This document shows, piece by piece, positions 1 through 7,700 of a stretch of DNA of 10,050 nucleotides. Below the pieces are notes generated by a model. It was not told the origin of the DNA. It did no database searches and worked only from the letters and a program-made list of their open reading frames with translations. The first letter of the stretch is position 1. Each line of letters opens with the position of its first letter. The translations under genes were made by a program, and so were the position numbers. Origin of the DNA: a bacterium (GTDB lineage Bacteria; CSSED10-310; JAJRTK01); the NCBI GenBank assembly GCA_024278345.1, contig JAJRTK010000111.1:1-10050 (forward strand), written 5' to 3'.

Positions 1-534
1 AGCCCGCTGAGGCAAAGCCGGAAGCAAAGCCCGCTGAGGCAAAGCCGGAAGCAAAGCCCGCTGAGGCAAAGCCGGAAGCAAAGCCCGCTGAAGCTAAGCC
101 GGAGGCAAAGCCCGCAGCCGTGAAACCGGTCGAAGCTAAGCCCGCCGAGGCTAAGCCGGAAGCAAAACCGGAAGCAAAGCCCGCTGAAGCTAAGCCAGAG
201 GCGAAGCCCGCTGATGCCAAGCCGGAGGCAAAGCCCGCAGCCGTGAAACCAGCCGAAGCAAAGCCCGCTGATGCTAAGCCGGAGGCAAAGCCCGCTGATG
301 CTAAACCGGAAGCAAAGCCCGCTGATGCGAAGCCCGCAGCCGTGAAACCAGCCGAAGCAAAGCCCGCTGATGCTAAGCCCGCAGCCGTGAAACCAGCCGA
401 AGCAAAGCCCGCTGATGCCAAGCCAGAGGCGAAGCCCGCAGCCGTGAAACCAGCCGAAGCAAAGCCCGCTGATGCTAAGCCAGAGGCGAAGCCCGCAGCC
501 GTGAAACCAGCCGAAGCAAAGCCCGCTGATGCCG
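1..534 (+). repeat. Nested tandem repeats encoding (A-K-P-x)n
   Basis: The short unit is about 15 nt and encodes AKPEA/AKPAD-type pentamers, with synonymous changes between copies. A longer unit beginning GCAGCCGTGAAACC starts at 114, 237, 336, 381, 438 and 495. The spacings are 123, 99, 45, 57 and 57 bp. The units at 381-437 and 438-494 are 57 bp each and differ at a single base by eye, encoding the 19-residue period [19 protein letters not shown]. The later copies are more alike than the earlier ones, which points to recent expansion at the 3' side by slippage or unequal recombination. The array begins before the window. Confidence 0.9.
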
Positions 535-1097
535 CGCCTGGAGAAGAAGTCGCTCGTCTCACCACCGACACGACGGCGCCTGTGGAGCCCAAGGCCCCCG
601 GTAAAATTATCGTGGAGCTCAAGACCAATAGGGGGCTCATCGTTTTGGAGCTGGACCCAGTCAAGGCTCCCATCAGCACGACCAACTTCGTCGCCTATGT
701 GAAATCCGGCCACTACGACGGAACGGTCTTCCATCGGGTGATCCCGAACTTCATGATCCAGGGCGGCGGATACGACGTCAACCTGAAAGAAAAGCCGACG
801 AACAAGCCCATCGCCAACGAGGGCAAGAACGGTCTCAAGAACAAGCGCGGCACCGTCGCCATGGCTCGCACGCGTGCCCCCAACAGCGCGACGGCGCAGT
901 TCTTCATCAATGTCACCGACAATCCTGGCCTCGACTATCCCAAACCGGACGGCAACGGTTATGCGGTCTTCGGAAAAGTGATCGAGGGGATGGAGATCGC
1001 CGACGCCATCGCCAGGACCCCCACCGCCCGCAAGGGTCCCCATAGGAACGCCCCAAAGGAACCGGTCATCGTCGAGAAGGCGAGCATCCGACCTTAA
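3..1097 (+). CDS. Cyclophilin-type peptidyl-prolyl cis-trans isomerase with long Ala-Lys-Pro repeat region (5' partial)
   Basis: The frame is open from the left edge, so the true start and any signal peptide lie outside; the GTG at 120 is inside the repeat and is not a convincing start. Visible residues 1-178 are low-complexity [12 protein letters not shown]-type sequence. After a short linker, the cyclophilin domain runs from about residue 200 to the stop (about 165 aa, the usual bacterial size). It shows [13 protein letters not shown], with the Arg, Phe and Gln that line the active site in this family, then MAR, QFFIN and YAVFGKV. These proteins catalyse cis-trans isomerisation of Xaa-Pro bonds. 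The Trp of the human cyclophilin A drug-binding site is absent, as in many bacterial members. The charged Pro/Ala-rich stretch resembles periplasm-spanning spacers such as that of TonB, so I infer an exported or envelope-tethered foldase, like PpiA. The enzyme call is firm; the location is inference. Confidence 0.93.
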   Translation, partial: PAEAKPEAKPAEAKPEAKPAEAKPEAKPAEAKPEAKPAAVKPVEAKPAEAKPEAKPEAKPAEAKPEAKPADAKPEAKPAAVKPAEAKPADAKPEAKPADAKPEAKPADAKPAAVKPAEAKPADAKPAAVKPAEAKPADAKPEAKPAAVKPAEAKPADAKPEAKPAAVKPAEAKPADAAPGEEVARLTTDTTAPVEPKAPGKIIVELKTNRGLIVLELDPVKAPISTTNFVAYVKSGHYDGTVFHRVIPNFMIQGGGYDVNLKEKPTNKPIANEGKNGLKNKRGTVAMARTRAPNSATAQFFINVTDNPGLDYPKPDGNGYAVFGKVIEGMEIADAIARTPTARKGPHRNAPKEPVIVEKASIRP

Positions 1098-1132
1098 TCC
1101 CGTAGGGGCTCAAACAGACGGCTCTTAGCTCC

Positions 1133-1166
1133 CCGGGGGTGCGCTCATCGCGCCCCCGGCCATTTT
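1133..1166 (+). terminator. Probable intrinsic terminator after the cyclophilin gene
   Basis: An 11-bp stem with one G-U pair (1133-1143 with 1149-1159) encloses a 5-nt CTCAT loop and begins 36 nt after the cyclophilin stop. The downstream T run is short (TTTT at 1163-1166) and separated from the stem by a few bases, so termination may be imperfect. It sits between two convergent genes. Confidence 0.55.
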
Positions 1167-1223
1167 GGCGGTGGTAAGTTTTCAGGGGAGAAAGCCTGGT
1201 CCGGGGGCGATGAGAAGGTGAGT

Positions 1224-1247
1224 GGCGACGGACGGACTGCCGTCGCC
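1224..1247. other. Short GC hairpin between convergent genes
   Basis: Perfect 8-bp inverted repeat, GGCGACGG at 1224-1231 and CCGTCGCC at 1240-1247, with an 8-nt loop. It lies about 80 nt beyond the stop of the minus-strand helix-turn-helix gene. It could act as a 3' stabilising stem or a weak terminator for that gene, but no T run follows on either strand. Nothing else is recognisable between 1167 and 1327. Confidence 0.3.
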
Positions 1248-1327
1248 GCGAACGGAACGCACGCCAAAGAAAAGAAAGCGATTTGCTCGAATAATTCCCG
1301 TTGGAAGTCCCTCTACTGGGATTCTAG

Positions 1328-1840
1328 CTACCGGCAGAACGCCCGTATCTTCGCCCGCATCTGCGCCTTGGCAAAATCCTCCCGAGTCCAGGCCTGTTCC
1401 AAACCGTCCAGCTCCTCCCGGGTCACAATCCCGTCCCTGAGGGCGGCGTATTCGAGGGCGGCGGCTTCGGAACAATAGAGGGAAACCTCCGCCACCGCAT
1501 GGAGAGCATCCATTTCTTCGGGAGCTTCCGTGACTTTCGGGTTCCAAGACCAGGAGACACCGAGCTCGCCCCCGATGAGATCCAGAAGTCCCTTGACCCC
1601 TTTGTAATCCAGTGCGGCCAGTGCTGCCAAGCTCCGAAGCTGTACCGGAATATCCCCGCTACACTGCCGGTAGACAGTGCTTTGGGTCACTCGCAGGATT
1701 TTCGCCACATCTCCGACGGTGGCGCCACCTCCAGGCGAAATCAGTCGGCTGTAGAGCAGCAATGCGGCTTCCTCCTGCAACCGTTCGGTAATCCTGGAAG
1801 CCTCCAACGCGCGTTTTCTAGCCGATTTCCCATCTGTCAC
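1328..1840 (-). CDS. Small helix-turn-helix DNA-binding protein, family not recognised
   Basis: From the chosen start the product is 170 aa. A basic N-terminus (KSARKR) precedes a helical stretch. A probable helix-turn-helix follows at residues 40-60 (ATVGDVAKILRVTQSTVYR), of the pattern in which the second helix is the recognition helix. The C-terminal half is acidic and helical (TEAPEEMDALHAVAEV, VTREELDGLEQAW) and may mediate dimerisation or partner contact. I start at the GTG at 1840 because GGAGGAGG (1844-1851) lies at suitable spacing. Upstream in-frame alternatives are ATG at 1858, ATG at 1867 and GTG at 1885, the last with its own GGAG, adding 6, 9 or 15 residues. The gene is divergent from the DUF4388 operon and could regulate it; that is inference from position. 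No enzymatic domain is seen. Several longer overlapping frames here look like shadows. Confidence 0.7.
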   Translation of the reverse strand: MTDGKSARKRALEASRITERLQEEAALLLYSRLISPGGGATVGDVAKILRVTQSTVYRQCSGDIPVQLRSLAALAALDYKGVKGLLDLIGGELGVSWSWNPKVTEAPEEMDALHAVAEVSLYCSEAAALEYAALRDGIVTREELDGLEQAWTREDFAKAQMRAKIRAFCR

Positions 1841-1843
1841 GAT

Positions 1844-1851
1844 CCTCCTCC
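1844..1851 (-). promoter_or_regulatory. Strong Shine-Dalgarno (GGAGGAGG) favouring the GTG start at 1840
   Basis: On the minus strand GGAGGAGG is followed by ATC and then GTG at 1840. The first GGAGG is 6 nt from the GTG. The same bases encode R-R-R if translation begins at one of the upstream starts, so the start remains ambiguous. Confidence 0.5.
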
Positions 1852-1928
1852 GTTCCATCGTTTCCATCCCCCATCCAACCACCACTTTCTCTCTCCAACA
1901 ACTCCTCGGGGCCGCCTTCCTCCTTAAC

Positions 1929-1945
1929 GGCCAGGAGAAATGGCC
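1929..1945. promoter_or_regulatory. Inverted repeat in the divergent intergenic region (possible operator)
   Basis: GGCCA (1929-1933) and TGGCC (1941-1945) form a 5-bp inverted repeat with a 7-bp spacer. It lies between the divergent helix-turn-helix gene and the DUF4388 operon, just upstream of the likely operon promoter. The size and place would suit an operator for a dimeric regulator, but such a short repeat in GC-rich DNA can occur by chance. Confidence 0.2.
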
Positions 1946-1963
1946 GGATAGGAGAACAAGGCC

Positions 1964-1992
1964 GTGCCCTGTTTTCCATTTTCCAGTATACT
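1964..1992 (+). promoter_or_regulatory. Possible sigma70-type promoter for the DUF4388 operon
   Basis: TATACT at 1987-1992 differs from the -10 consensus at one base and lies in an AT-rich island inside GC-rich DNA. The hexamer 17 bp upstream (GTGCCC, 1964-1969) is a poor -35, so an activator or other sigma factor may be needed. Transcription would start near 1999, about 43 nt before the ATG at 2042. Confidence 0.35.
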
Positions 1993-2041
1993 TTCCTAAG
2001 ACTTTTCACGGGACTTGGCACTTCGAGGACCTGAGCAACCC

Positions 2042-3256
2042 ATGGCCATGAACGGGGACCTCTCCAGCATCGGTGTCGGCGACCTCCTCCAGATGCTCCA
2101 CCTTGGTGGCAAATCCGGATCGCTCGTCTTGACCCGTCCTCTGGAACAAGTGGTCCTGGTCCTGCAACGAGGTCTTTTGTCCAGCATTCACGCACCTCGT
2201 GGCGACCGGCTCTCCATTCCTTGGACCCTTGAGCTGGAAGGTGCCGTGGGGGCGGAGAAGAGTGCGCTTCTTTTTTGGACGATCCGGAGCGAAGCGGGGC
2301 GATTAGACCTGGCGCAGGCATACGCCGCCCGATCCCCGGAATTTCGGAAAAAGGAGCTCATCCGCCGCCACATCTCCCGGCTCTTGGTGGAACTGGTAGC
2401 CTGGCGCTCGGGCCAATTCGAATTGATCCCCGGAACCTCCCTGGTCAACCCCTTGGTACTCGATCCCCCTGAAGGCCCCATGCCCTGGTGGCTCAGTGCT
2501 CTTCAGCGATGGGAGGAAGCAGACTCCGTGGCTCAAGAATGCCGGCAACGGGCCATCCTTTTCACGCGATCGATGGGAGATGGATCGGAGGCAAGGATCT
2601 CCCCAAGAGCCCAGCGCCTTCTTGGCCTTCTGGAACAGCCGGCCAATATCGACGAGGTGTTCGACTTATGCCACCATGCGCGGCCCGAAGCGCTGGAGGC
2701 AGTGCGAGAGCTCCTCCATGCCCGGCTCGTCATCCCGACGGCAGCCGGAGAAACCACGGAGCTTCGGCGCCATTTCTGGACCATGGAGGCTCCGGAATTA
2801 ATCTTCGACCTTGGACACCTAAAGCTTCCCGAGTGCCAACGGGGCTCTTTCCCGGGAGACAACCAACCGGCGGTCCATTCTGGAACTAGGCCTGGATTGT
2901 CTGCGGCTCCCCCGGCAAGGTCATCTTCCCCTTCTGAGAAGCTGGCCTCCGTGGCGGCCGATGAGAATGACTCCCAGTCGCCCACAGCGACCGATTCCAG
3001 CGCAGAGCACCAGCCCGCGCCTTTGCCGCTCAATGCCATGGCGGCCGATCCTAACCTGGAGAGGCAACTCACGCTGCTCACGCAAGGTCTTGATGAACTC
3101 ATTCCCCAGCTTTCGTTCTACGAGAAGACTAAGCGCTTCTTGGGGTTCGTGGCTTTCGCCCTCGTCATCTGTTTGCTTGCACTGGGCTTACTGGCTCATG
3201 CTCTTGGCTGGAGCAGGCCCCTCTTCCACTTTCTACAGACCTACTGGAGCAATTGA
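2042..3256 (+). CDS. DUF4388 (PatA N-terminal-like) protein with C-terminal membrane anchor
   Basis: The product is 404 aa from the ATG at 2042; an ATG at 2048 is also possible, and an upstream TTG at 2015 has no support. A GAGG lies about 13 nt upstream. Residues ~3-130 fit the DUF4388 pattern: it opens MNGDLSSIGVGDLLQMLHL, continues GKSGSLVLTR, and closes with the helical LLVELVAWRSGQFELIPG. Residues ~185-240 (ISPRAQRLLGLLEQ to LLHARLVIP) look like the winged-helix-type module often found after DUF4388. Residues ~270-345 are a Ser/Pro-rich linker. A strongly hydrophobic helix at ~366-388 (FLGFVAFALVICLLALGLL) is followed by a short tail, so the protein is probably tail-anchored with its body in the cytoplasm. 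DUF4388 occurs in signalling and gliding-related proteins and its biochemical role is unclear. First gene of the apparent operon; 77 nt separate it from the next. Confidence 0.8.
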   Translation: MAMNGDLSSIGVGDLLQMLHLGGKSGSLVLTRPLEQVVLVLQRGLLSSIHAPRGDRLSIPWTLELEGAVGAEKSALLFWTIRSEAGRLDLAQAYAARSPEFRKKELIRRHISRLLVELVAWRSGQFELIPGTSLVNPLVLDPPEGPMPWWLSALQRWEEADSVAQECRQRAILFTRSMGDGSEARISPRAQRLLGLLEQPANIDEVFDLCHHARPEALEAVRELLHARLVIPTAAGETTELRRHFWTMEAPELIFDLGHLKLPECQRGSFPGDNQPAVHSGTRPGLSAAPPARSSSPSEKLASVAADENDSQSPTATDSSAEHQPAPLPLNAMAADPNLERQLTLLTQGLDELIPQLSFYEKTKRFLGFVAFALVICLLALGLLAHALGWSRPLFHFLQTYWSN

Positions 3257-3333
3257 AAGAACCGGTGAAATCAGATTGAGTAAGGGGGACTGGCAGGAAC
3301 CAATCCGAACTTCTTTCGCCCCTTGTCCTTGGG

Positions 3334-4038
3334 ATGGCTATGTCTACCGACCTTCGCACGAACTCGACATCTTCTCCAAAGCCCGTGGTTACGCTTTTGC
3401 CCACGGATCTGTGGCACTGGCGCAAAGATCGGCTAGAGTGGCTTCGGGAGGCTCGGGATTCTTTGGTTTCCCGGTGCCGAACCATTGCACGGAAAGTGGT
3501 TGCCCATCGCGTACCCTCTCCGGAAGAAGAGGCGGCGGGCGCCATGGACACCTGGGACTTGATGGCGGCACGGGAGCGGCAACGGCTCTACGCATCGGTC
3601 TTCGAACAGCTTGTGGAAGCATCGGGCGCTGGGCCGGTCTTCGTGGAGAAACTCTTACCACAGCCTGTGGAGCAGGTTGTTCTGGAGGCTGTCCAGCAGC
3701 GCCGGGATTTTCTAGCGGAAACAACCATGGAGGCAACGGTGGATCTCTCCGCTCTCCGAGCCAGGGTCCAGCGGGAGACACGCCGCGTGCTCCGGGCCTT
3801 CATCAAGAAGGTTCCCCTGGCGCAGTGGCAACCGCTTCCACCGGAAAAGAAAGAAGAACGGCTGGCACGCCTCACCGGGTTGGTGGCGGATCGTCTGGGG
3901 CTCAGTCTTCAGGAAATCGTGGACGCCCTCGATGCGTCCATGGATGCCATCCTTCACCAAGAAGCTCTGGCTCTCCGCTCAGCGGCGGACAAGAACAAAG
4001 CGCGGATCTCCGGACAAGGAGGGGTTCGTGACTCCTGA
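3334..4038 (+). CDS. Uncharacterised helical protein in the nuclease-helicase operon
   Basis: The product is 234 aa and I do not recognise a family. It is rich in Arg, Glu, Leu and Ala with predicted long helices, no membrane segment and no signal peptide. Features are a Trp-rich early segment (DLWHWRKDRLEWLREARD), a central amphipathic region (FEQLVEASGAGPVFVEKLL) and a C-terminal helical block (RLARLTGLVADRLGLSLQEIVDALDASMDAIL). The ATG at 3334 is the first in frame after a stop at 3277-3279; its ribosome-binding site is weak, and ATG 3340 is equally possible. A competing frame at 2961-4031 gives Gly/Ser-rich sequence without protein character, so this frame is preferred. Its stop overlaps the GTG of the nuclease gene by 11 nt, implying translational coupling and a shared role. 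It may be an adaptor for the nuclease; that is inference. Confidence 0.72.
   Translation: MAMSTDLRTNSTSSPKPVVTLLPTDLWHWRKDRLEWLREARDSLVSRCRTIARKVVAHRVPSPEEEAAGAMDTWDLMAARERQRLYASVFEQLVEASGAGPVFVEKLLPQPVEQVVLEAVQQRRDFLAETTMEATVDLSALRARVQRETRRVLRAFIKKVPLAQWQPLPPEKKEERLARLTGLVADRLGLSLQEIVDALDASMDAILHQEALALRSAADKNKARISGQGGVRDS
4016..4024 (+). promoter_or_regulatory. Strong Shine-Dalgarno (AAGGAGGGG) fixing the GTG start of the nuclease gene
   Basis: AAGGAGG ends 5 nt before the GTG at 4028, inside the last codons of the preceding gene. This decides the start of the nuclease gene in favour of 4028. The longer frame beginning at ATG 3932 would overlap the upstream gene by over 100 nt. Confidence 0.75.
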
Positions 4039-4666
4039 AGTTCTCGTCACCCTCACCTTTCTAGTGGGCGCCGCTGCTCTGCTCTTCGCCTTGCTACAAA
4101 CTGGCCGGCACCTTGATGAGATCGATCCTCGGATCGGCCAGATCCTTTACGAGGACGTGGCGAAACCCGAGCTGCGGGATCTTGCCACGGAATCTATCGA
4201 GGCCGGGGAATTGGATCTCCCGAAAGTCGATACCTTGCGGTACGTGGACAACCATTTCGCGGCGGCGCCTGATGGAGAGCCCATGACAGTGACCCTTTCC
4301 CTCCAGGGGAAGGCCGACCGGGTGATCCAGAAGCGGGATGGCTCGATCCACATCATCGATTACAAATCGGGAACGTCGGCACGCCCCGCAGTGGGCGTCG
4401 AAACGAAGCTGCCGGACAAGTTTGACTACTACCGGTTTCAGATCATGGCCTACTTCCTGATGTGGGCGCAGTCCCGGGGGAATCGCCCCACTAGGGGACT
4501 CATCGACTTTGTGGATGGAGTCCAGGACTACATCACCTTCGACAACACGGAGGAGATTCGGAAAGAATGTTTTGATCTGATCCGGGAGCTTGTGGAGGTG
4601 AAGCTGGGGGCAATTCCCGAAGACCTCCTGCTGGAGCTTCGGCGGGAATCGGAGTTTCATGGCTAG
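4028..4666 (+). CDS. Membrane-anchored PD-(D/E)XK (RecB/Cas4-like) nuclease
   Basis: The product is 212 aa from GTG 4028, chosen for its strong ribosome-binding site. Residues ~4-23 (EVLVTLTFLVGAAALLFALL) form one hydrophobic helix, then RH and an acidic region, so an N-terminal membrane anchor is likely. Residues ~85-145 carry the RecB-family nuclease motifs: GKAD with Asp97, IIDYKSG with Asp111 and Lys113 as the D-x-K pair, and QIMAY with Gln138 and Tyr142 as the Q-x3-Y motif. These residues bind the metal and cut DNA in this superfamily. The cysteine cluster of true Cas4 is absent (one Cys only) and no cas genes are nearby, so it is not called Cas4. At this length it is a stand-alone nuclease domain, with no fused helicase. 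It is coupled to the gene before it and lies 70 nt before a UvrD-type helicase, which suggests the two act together on DNA ends. Confidence 0.82.
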   Translation: MTPEVLVTLTFLVGAAALLFALLQTGRHLDEIDPRIGQILYEDVAKPELRDLATESIEAGELDLPKVDTLRYVDNHFAAAPDGEPMTVTLSLQGKADRVIQKRDGSIHIIDYKSGTSARPAVGVETKLPDKFDYYRFQIMAYFLMWAQSRGNRPTRGLIDFVDGVQDYITFDNTEEIRKECFDLIRELVEVKLGAIPEDLLLELRRESEFHG

Positions 4667-4675
4667 TTGGGGTTT

Positions 4676-4693
4676 GCCGCCGGCTCCGGCGGC
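4676..4693. other. GC-rich hairpin between nuclease and helicase genes
   Basis: GCCGCCG (4676-4682) pairs with CGGCGGC (4687-4693) around a 4-nt GCTC loop, 9 nt after the nuclease stop. No T run follows, so it is not a standard terminator. It could modulate the relative level of nuclease and helicase through mRNA processing or partial attenuation. Confidence 0.35.
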
Positions 4694-4736
4694 TAAGTGG
4701 GCAGGCGGCGCGACCGGAAAGAAGAAATAGAAAGCG

Positions 4737-7700
4737 ATGGCGGAAGAAACGAGAAATCGGATTTCGGGGCGCCTCGATGAGGTGAGCTTCACGGCAGCGG
4801 AGCGACGGGCTATCGATGTGCGTTTGGCCGGTATGGATGCCGATGCGCTGTCGGCGATTCTTTCGTTCTCGGGCCGCCTGAATGCCGAGCAGCTCGAGGC
4901 GCTTTTCCACCCTCATGAGGTCTCCGGGCCGCTGTTGATCCTTGCGGGGGCCGGTTCTGGAAAAACGACGGTTTTGACGCGGCGGATCGCGTTTCTTCTG
5001 GCCTCTGGAGTACCGGAGGAATCAGTCTTTACCGTAACGTTCACCCGCAAGGCGGCCAACGAAATGGCCGAACGCTTGGCGGCTCTGCTAGCTCGGGAGA
5101 TGCCCAGTCGTTTTTTTGACACCGGGCGGCTTTGGATTTCGACGTTCCATTCGGCCTGCGGCCGGCTGCTGCGGGAAAGCGTCGGCGGGCTGCCGAACAT
5201 TGTGCGCCTGGGCTATCGCCACCAGAAATTTGGCGTCGTGACAGGCAAAGAGCAGATGCGGCTGGTGCATCGGGCTGTGGAATCGGTTCGCGGCGCGGCC
5301 CACCTCTTCACGCCTAAGCGAGCGCTGGAAGAGATTTCCGACGCGAAACAAAAACTGCTCGACCCGCACAAGTTCTCGGAAGCCGGAATCGATCAAGACC
5401 CTGAGCAAAGGCTCGTGCGGATCTATGTCGCCTACCAGAAGAGCCTAGTGGCCAGGAACGCCCTCGATTTCGACGACATGATTCTCCTAGCCGTCCATCT
5501 CTTGGAAACGGCTCCCGAAGTGCGAGCCCACTACCAGCGGCGCTTTTCGCATTTGCTCATCGACGAGTACCAAGACACCAACATGGCGCAATACCGCCTG
5601 GCGAGCCTGCTGGTAGGCGACAGCAGGGAGCTGTTCGTCGTGGGCGACGACGACCAGTCGATCTACGCCTTTCGCGGGGCGGATATCCGCAACATCTTGG
5701 AGTTTCGGAAGGACTTTCCCAACGCCAAAATCATCAAGTTAGAGACAAACTACCGGTCCAGCATCGAGATTATCACGACGGCGAATAATGTCTTCGACAA
5801 GGCGGACAAGAGCCTGGAGAAGAAACTCCGCGTCGGCCGCCAGACCGAGGGGAAACCGTTCAGCGGCGGGGCGATCCTCCACTACCAGGCAGTGGACCAG
5901 CGGGACGAGGCGGAGTTCGTTGCGGAAGAGATCCAGATCCAACGCGGGCGGGGCGTGGCACTCCAAAACTTCGCCGTCCTGTACCGAACGAACATCCAGG
6001 CGGAACCGTTCTGCGACGTTTTCGAGGCCCACGGGATTCCCTATTCAGTGGTAGGCGGCCGGATCGTCGATGAAGAAATCATCCAAGATGTCATTGCGGC
6101 TTTGCGGCTCATCGACTTCGAGATGCGCCTGCATCAGGGCAAGCTCGACCCGGGACTCGTCCTCCGAGCCCACGATCTGTTCTTGCGTCTACTGCTGGTG
6201 CCTCACACCCGCTTCCGGTTAGACACCAAGACCTTCCAACTTGCGGATCACTGGTACGCCGACGCTCCTGCGGGAAAACGGGGCCGGAGGTGCTCCAATT
6301 GTGCAGCGCTCCTGGGAGGCGCTCCACTGGAAAAATGTCCCCAATGCGCAATTCTTTTGGCCGAGCAGCCACCCATGACGACCATTTCGAGCTATGAAGC
6401 ACTGCTGCACTACCCAGACCTCAAGCCGGAGTACCGGCTTCGGTTCGTGCGGGAGGGAACGTGGGAACACATTCATGGGCTGCTCCAGATGGTCTCTGGA
6501 CTTGCTCAAGTCGCTCACCAATACGAGATGGGGGAGCTTGTGGAGATCCTGTTGGCCGAGTGGGGCTTGAGCTCGCGGCTCAGGGTTTCCGAGGAAGAGG
6601 GTAAACAGGCTCGATGGGAGAAGCTGGAAGCGCTCGTGGAATTGGCCACCGATTTCGACCGGAACTTCTCCCGGAAGCTGGAAACTCAGGCGCTGGGCAA
6701 GCTGCGCTCCTTCTTGCGGTATCTGGTGGAATCGGGAGACGAAGAAGACCGGATCAACTTATTGACGCTCCACAGCGCCAAAGGGCTGGAATGGCCAACG
6801 GTCTTCTACGTGGGCATGGAAGAGGGCCTGTCGCCCCACACCCCTCGGGGCAAACCCGGAAAGCCCCTCCTGCCGGCACAAGCCAGGGAGCAACTTGAGG
6901 AGGAAGCACGGCTCTTCTATGTTGGCATTACTCGGGCGCGGGATCAGCTCTACCTCGTGAACGCCAAAAAGCGCCGCCATTACGGGCACACAAAGAAGAA
7001 TCCACCGTCGCCCTTTCTAGAAAAAATCCCGCCAGAACTGCTTCTGGCAAAGGACCGAAGCCGACCTCGGCAGAGCGGGATCCGGGCCGGGCTGGAGCGA
7101 GCGGCGGCACTTCTGGAGGAGAGAAGCCATCGACGGCGCCTATTGGAAAGCCGCCGCACCGAACAGGCTGAGAAGATCGAGCAGAGCGTTGCCCTCTCTA
7201 TCGAGGCCAGACCATTGGCCAAGGAAGGCGGAACTCCCGCTCTCATCGTCGCCAACCCCGATTTGTACGGAATGGTGGGATCGGCGGCGGTTCTCCGCGC
7301 AATGCCATGGGCGGGAATTGAATTCGCCCACCCCAATCAGCTTACGGGCACTTTGGACCGGGCAGCCAGCCAAAGCACGAGGTACAGGCAACTCGTCATC
7401 GTAGGGCTTCCTGCCCCAAGCGATGATACCCAACGCCTGACTGCCGTGATGGAACTGCTCCAAGGCCATGGCTGCGCCATCCGCTGGTACGATCACCACC
7501 CCTGGAACCCGGACGTCCAAAGGGAAATCGAACGGAAGACCGAAGATCTTCTCGTCCGACCCGATGCCCGATCAGTGGTGCAGATCCTCGCCCGCCGACT
7601 CCTGCCGGAGGACGATTACGCCCACCGCCTGGACAGGCTCGTGGCCAATCGCCTTGGCCCCGCTGAAGAGCAGTGGGGGCTCGACTGGCTCTGCCTCTTG

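Noticed and set aside
1-534. CRISPR-like array
   Set aside because: The units are directly adjacent, in frame and translated as AKP repeats; there are no unique spacers.
1182-1547. 121-codon minus-strand frame overlapping the HTH gene
   Set aside because: Gly/Arg-rich product with no domain; the HTH frame covers the same DNA with better protein character and a good ribosome-binding site.
3932-4027. Longer N-terminus for the nuclease starting at ATG 3932
   Set aside because: It would overlap the upstream gene by over 100 nt and lacks a ribosome-binding site, while GTG 4028 has AAGGAGG at ideal distance.
2961-4031. 356-codon plus-strand frame overlapping the DUF4388 gene and the orphan gene
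   Set aside because: The product is Gly/Ser/Arg-rich without domain character, and it overlaps two better supported genes in other frames.
4028-4666. Cas4 of a CRISPR system
   Set aside because: The nuclease motifs fit, but the Fe-S cysteines are missing and no cas genes or repeats are nearby.
4094-4792. 232-codon minus-strand frame opposite the nuclease gene
   Set aside because: Lies antisense to a gene with intact nuclease motifs; the translation has no recognisable family.
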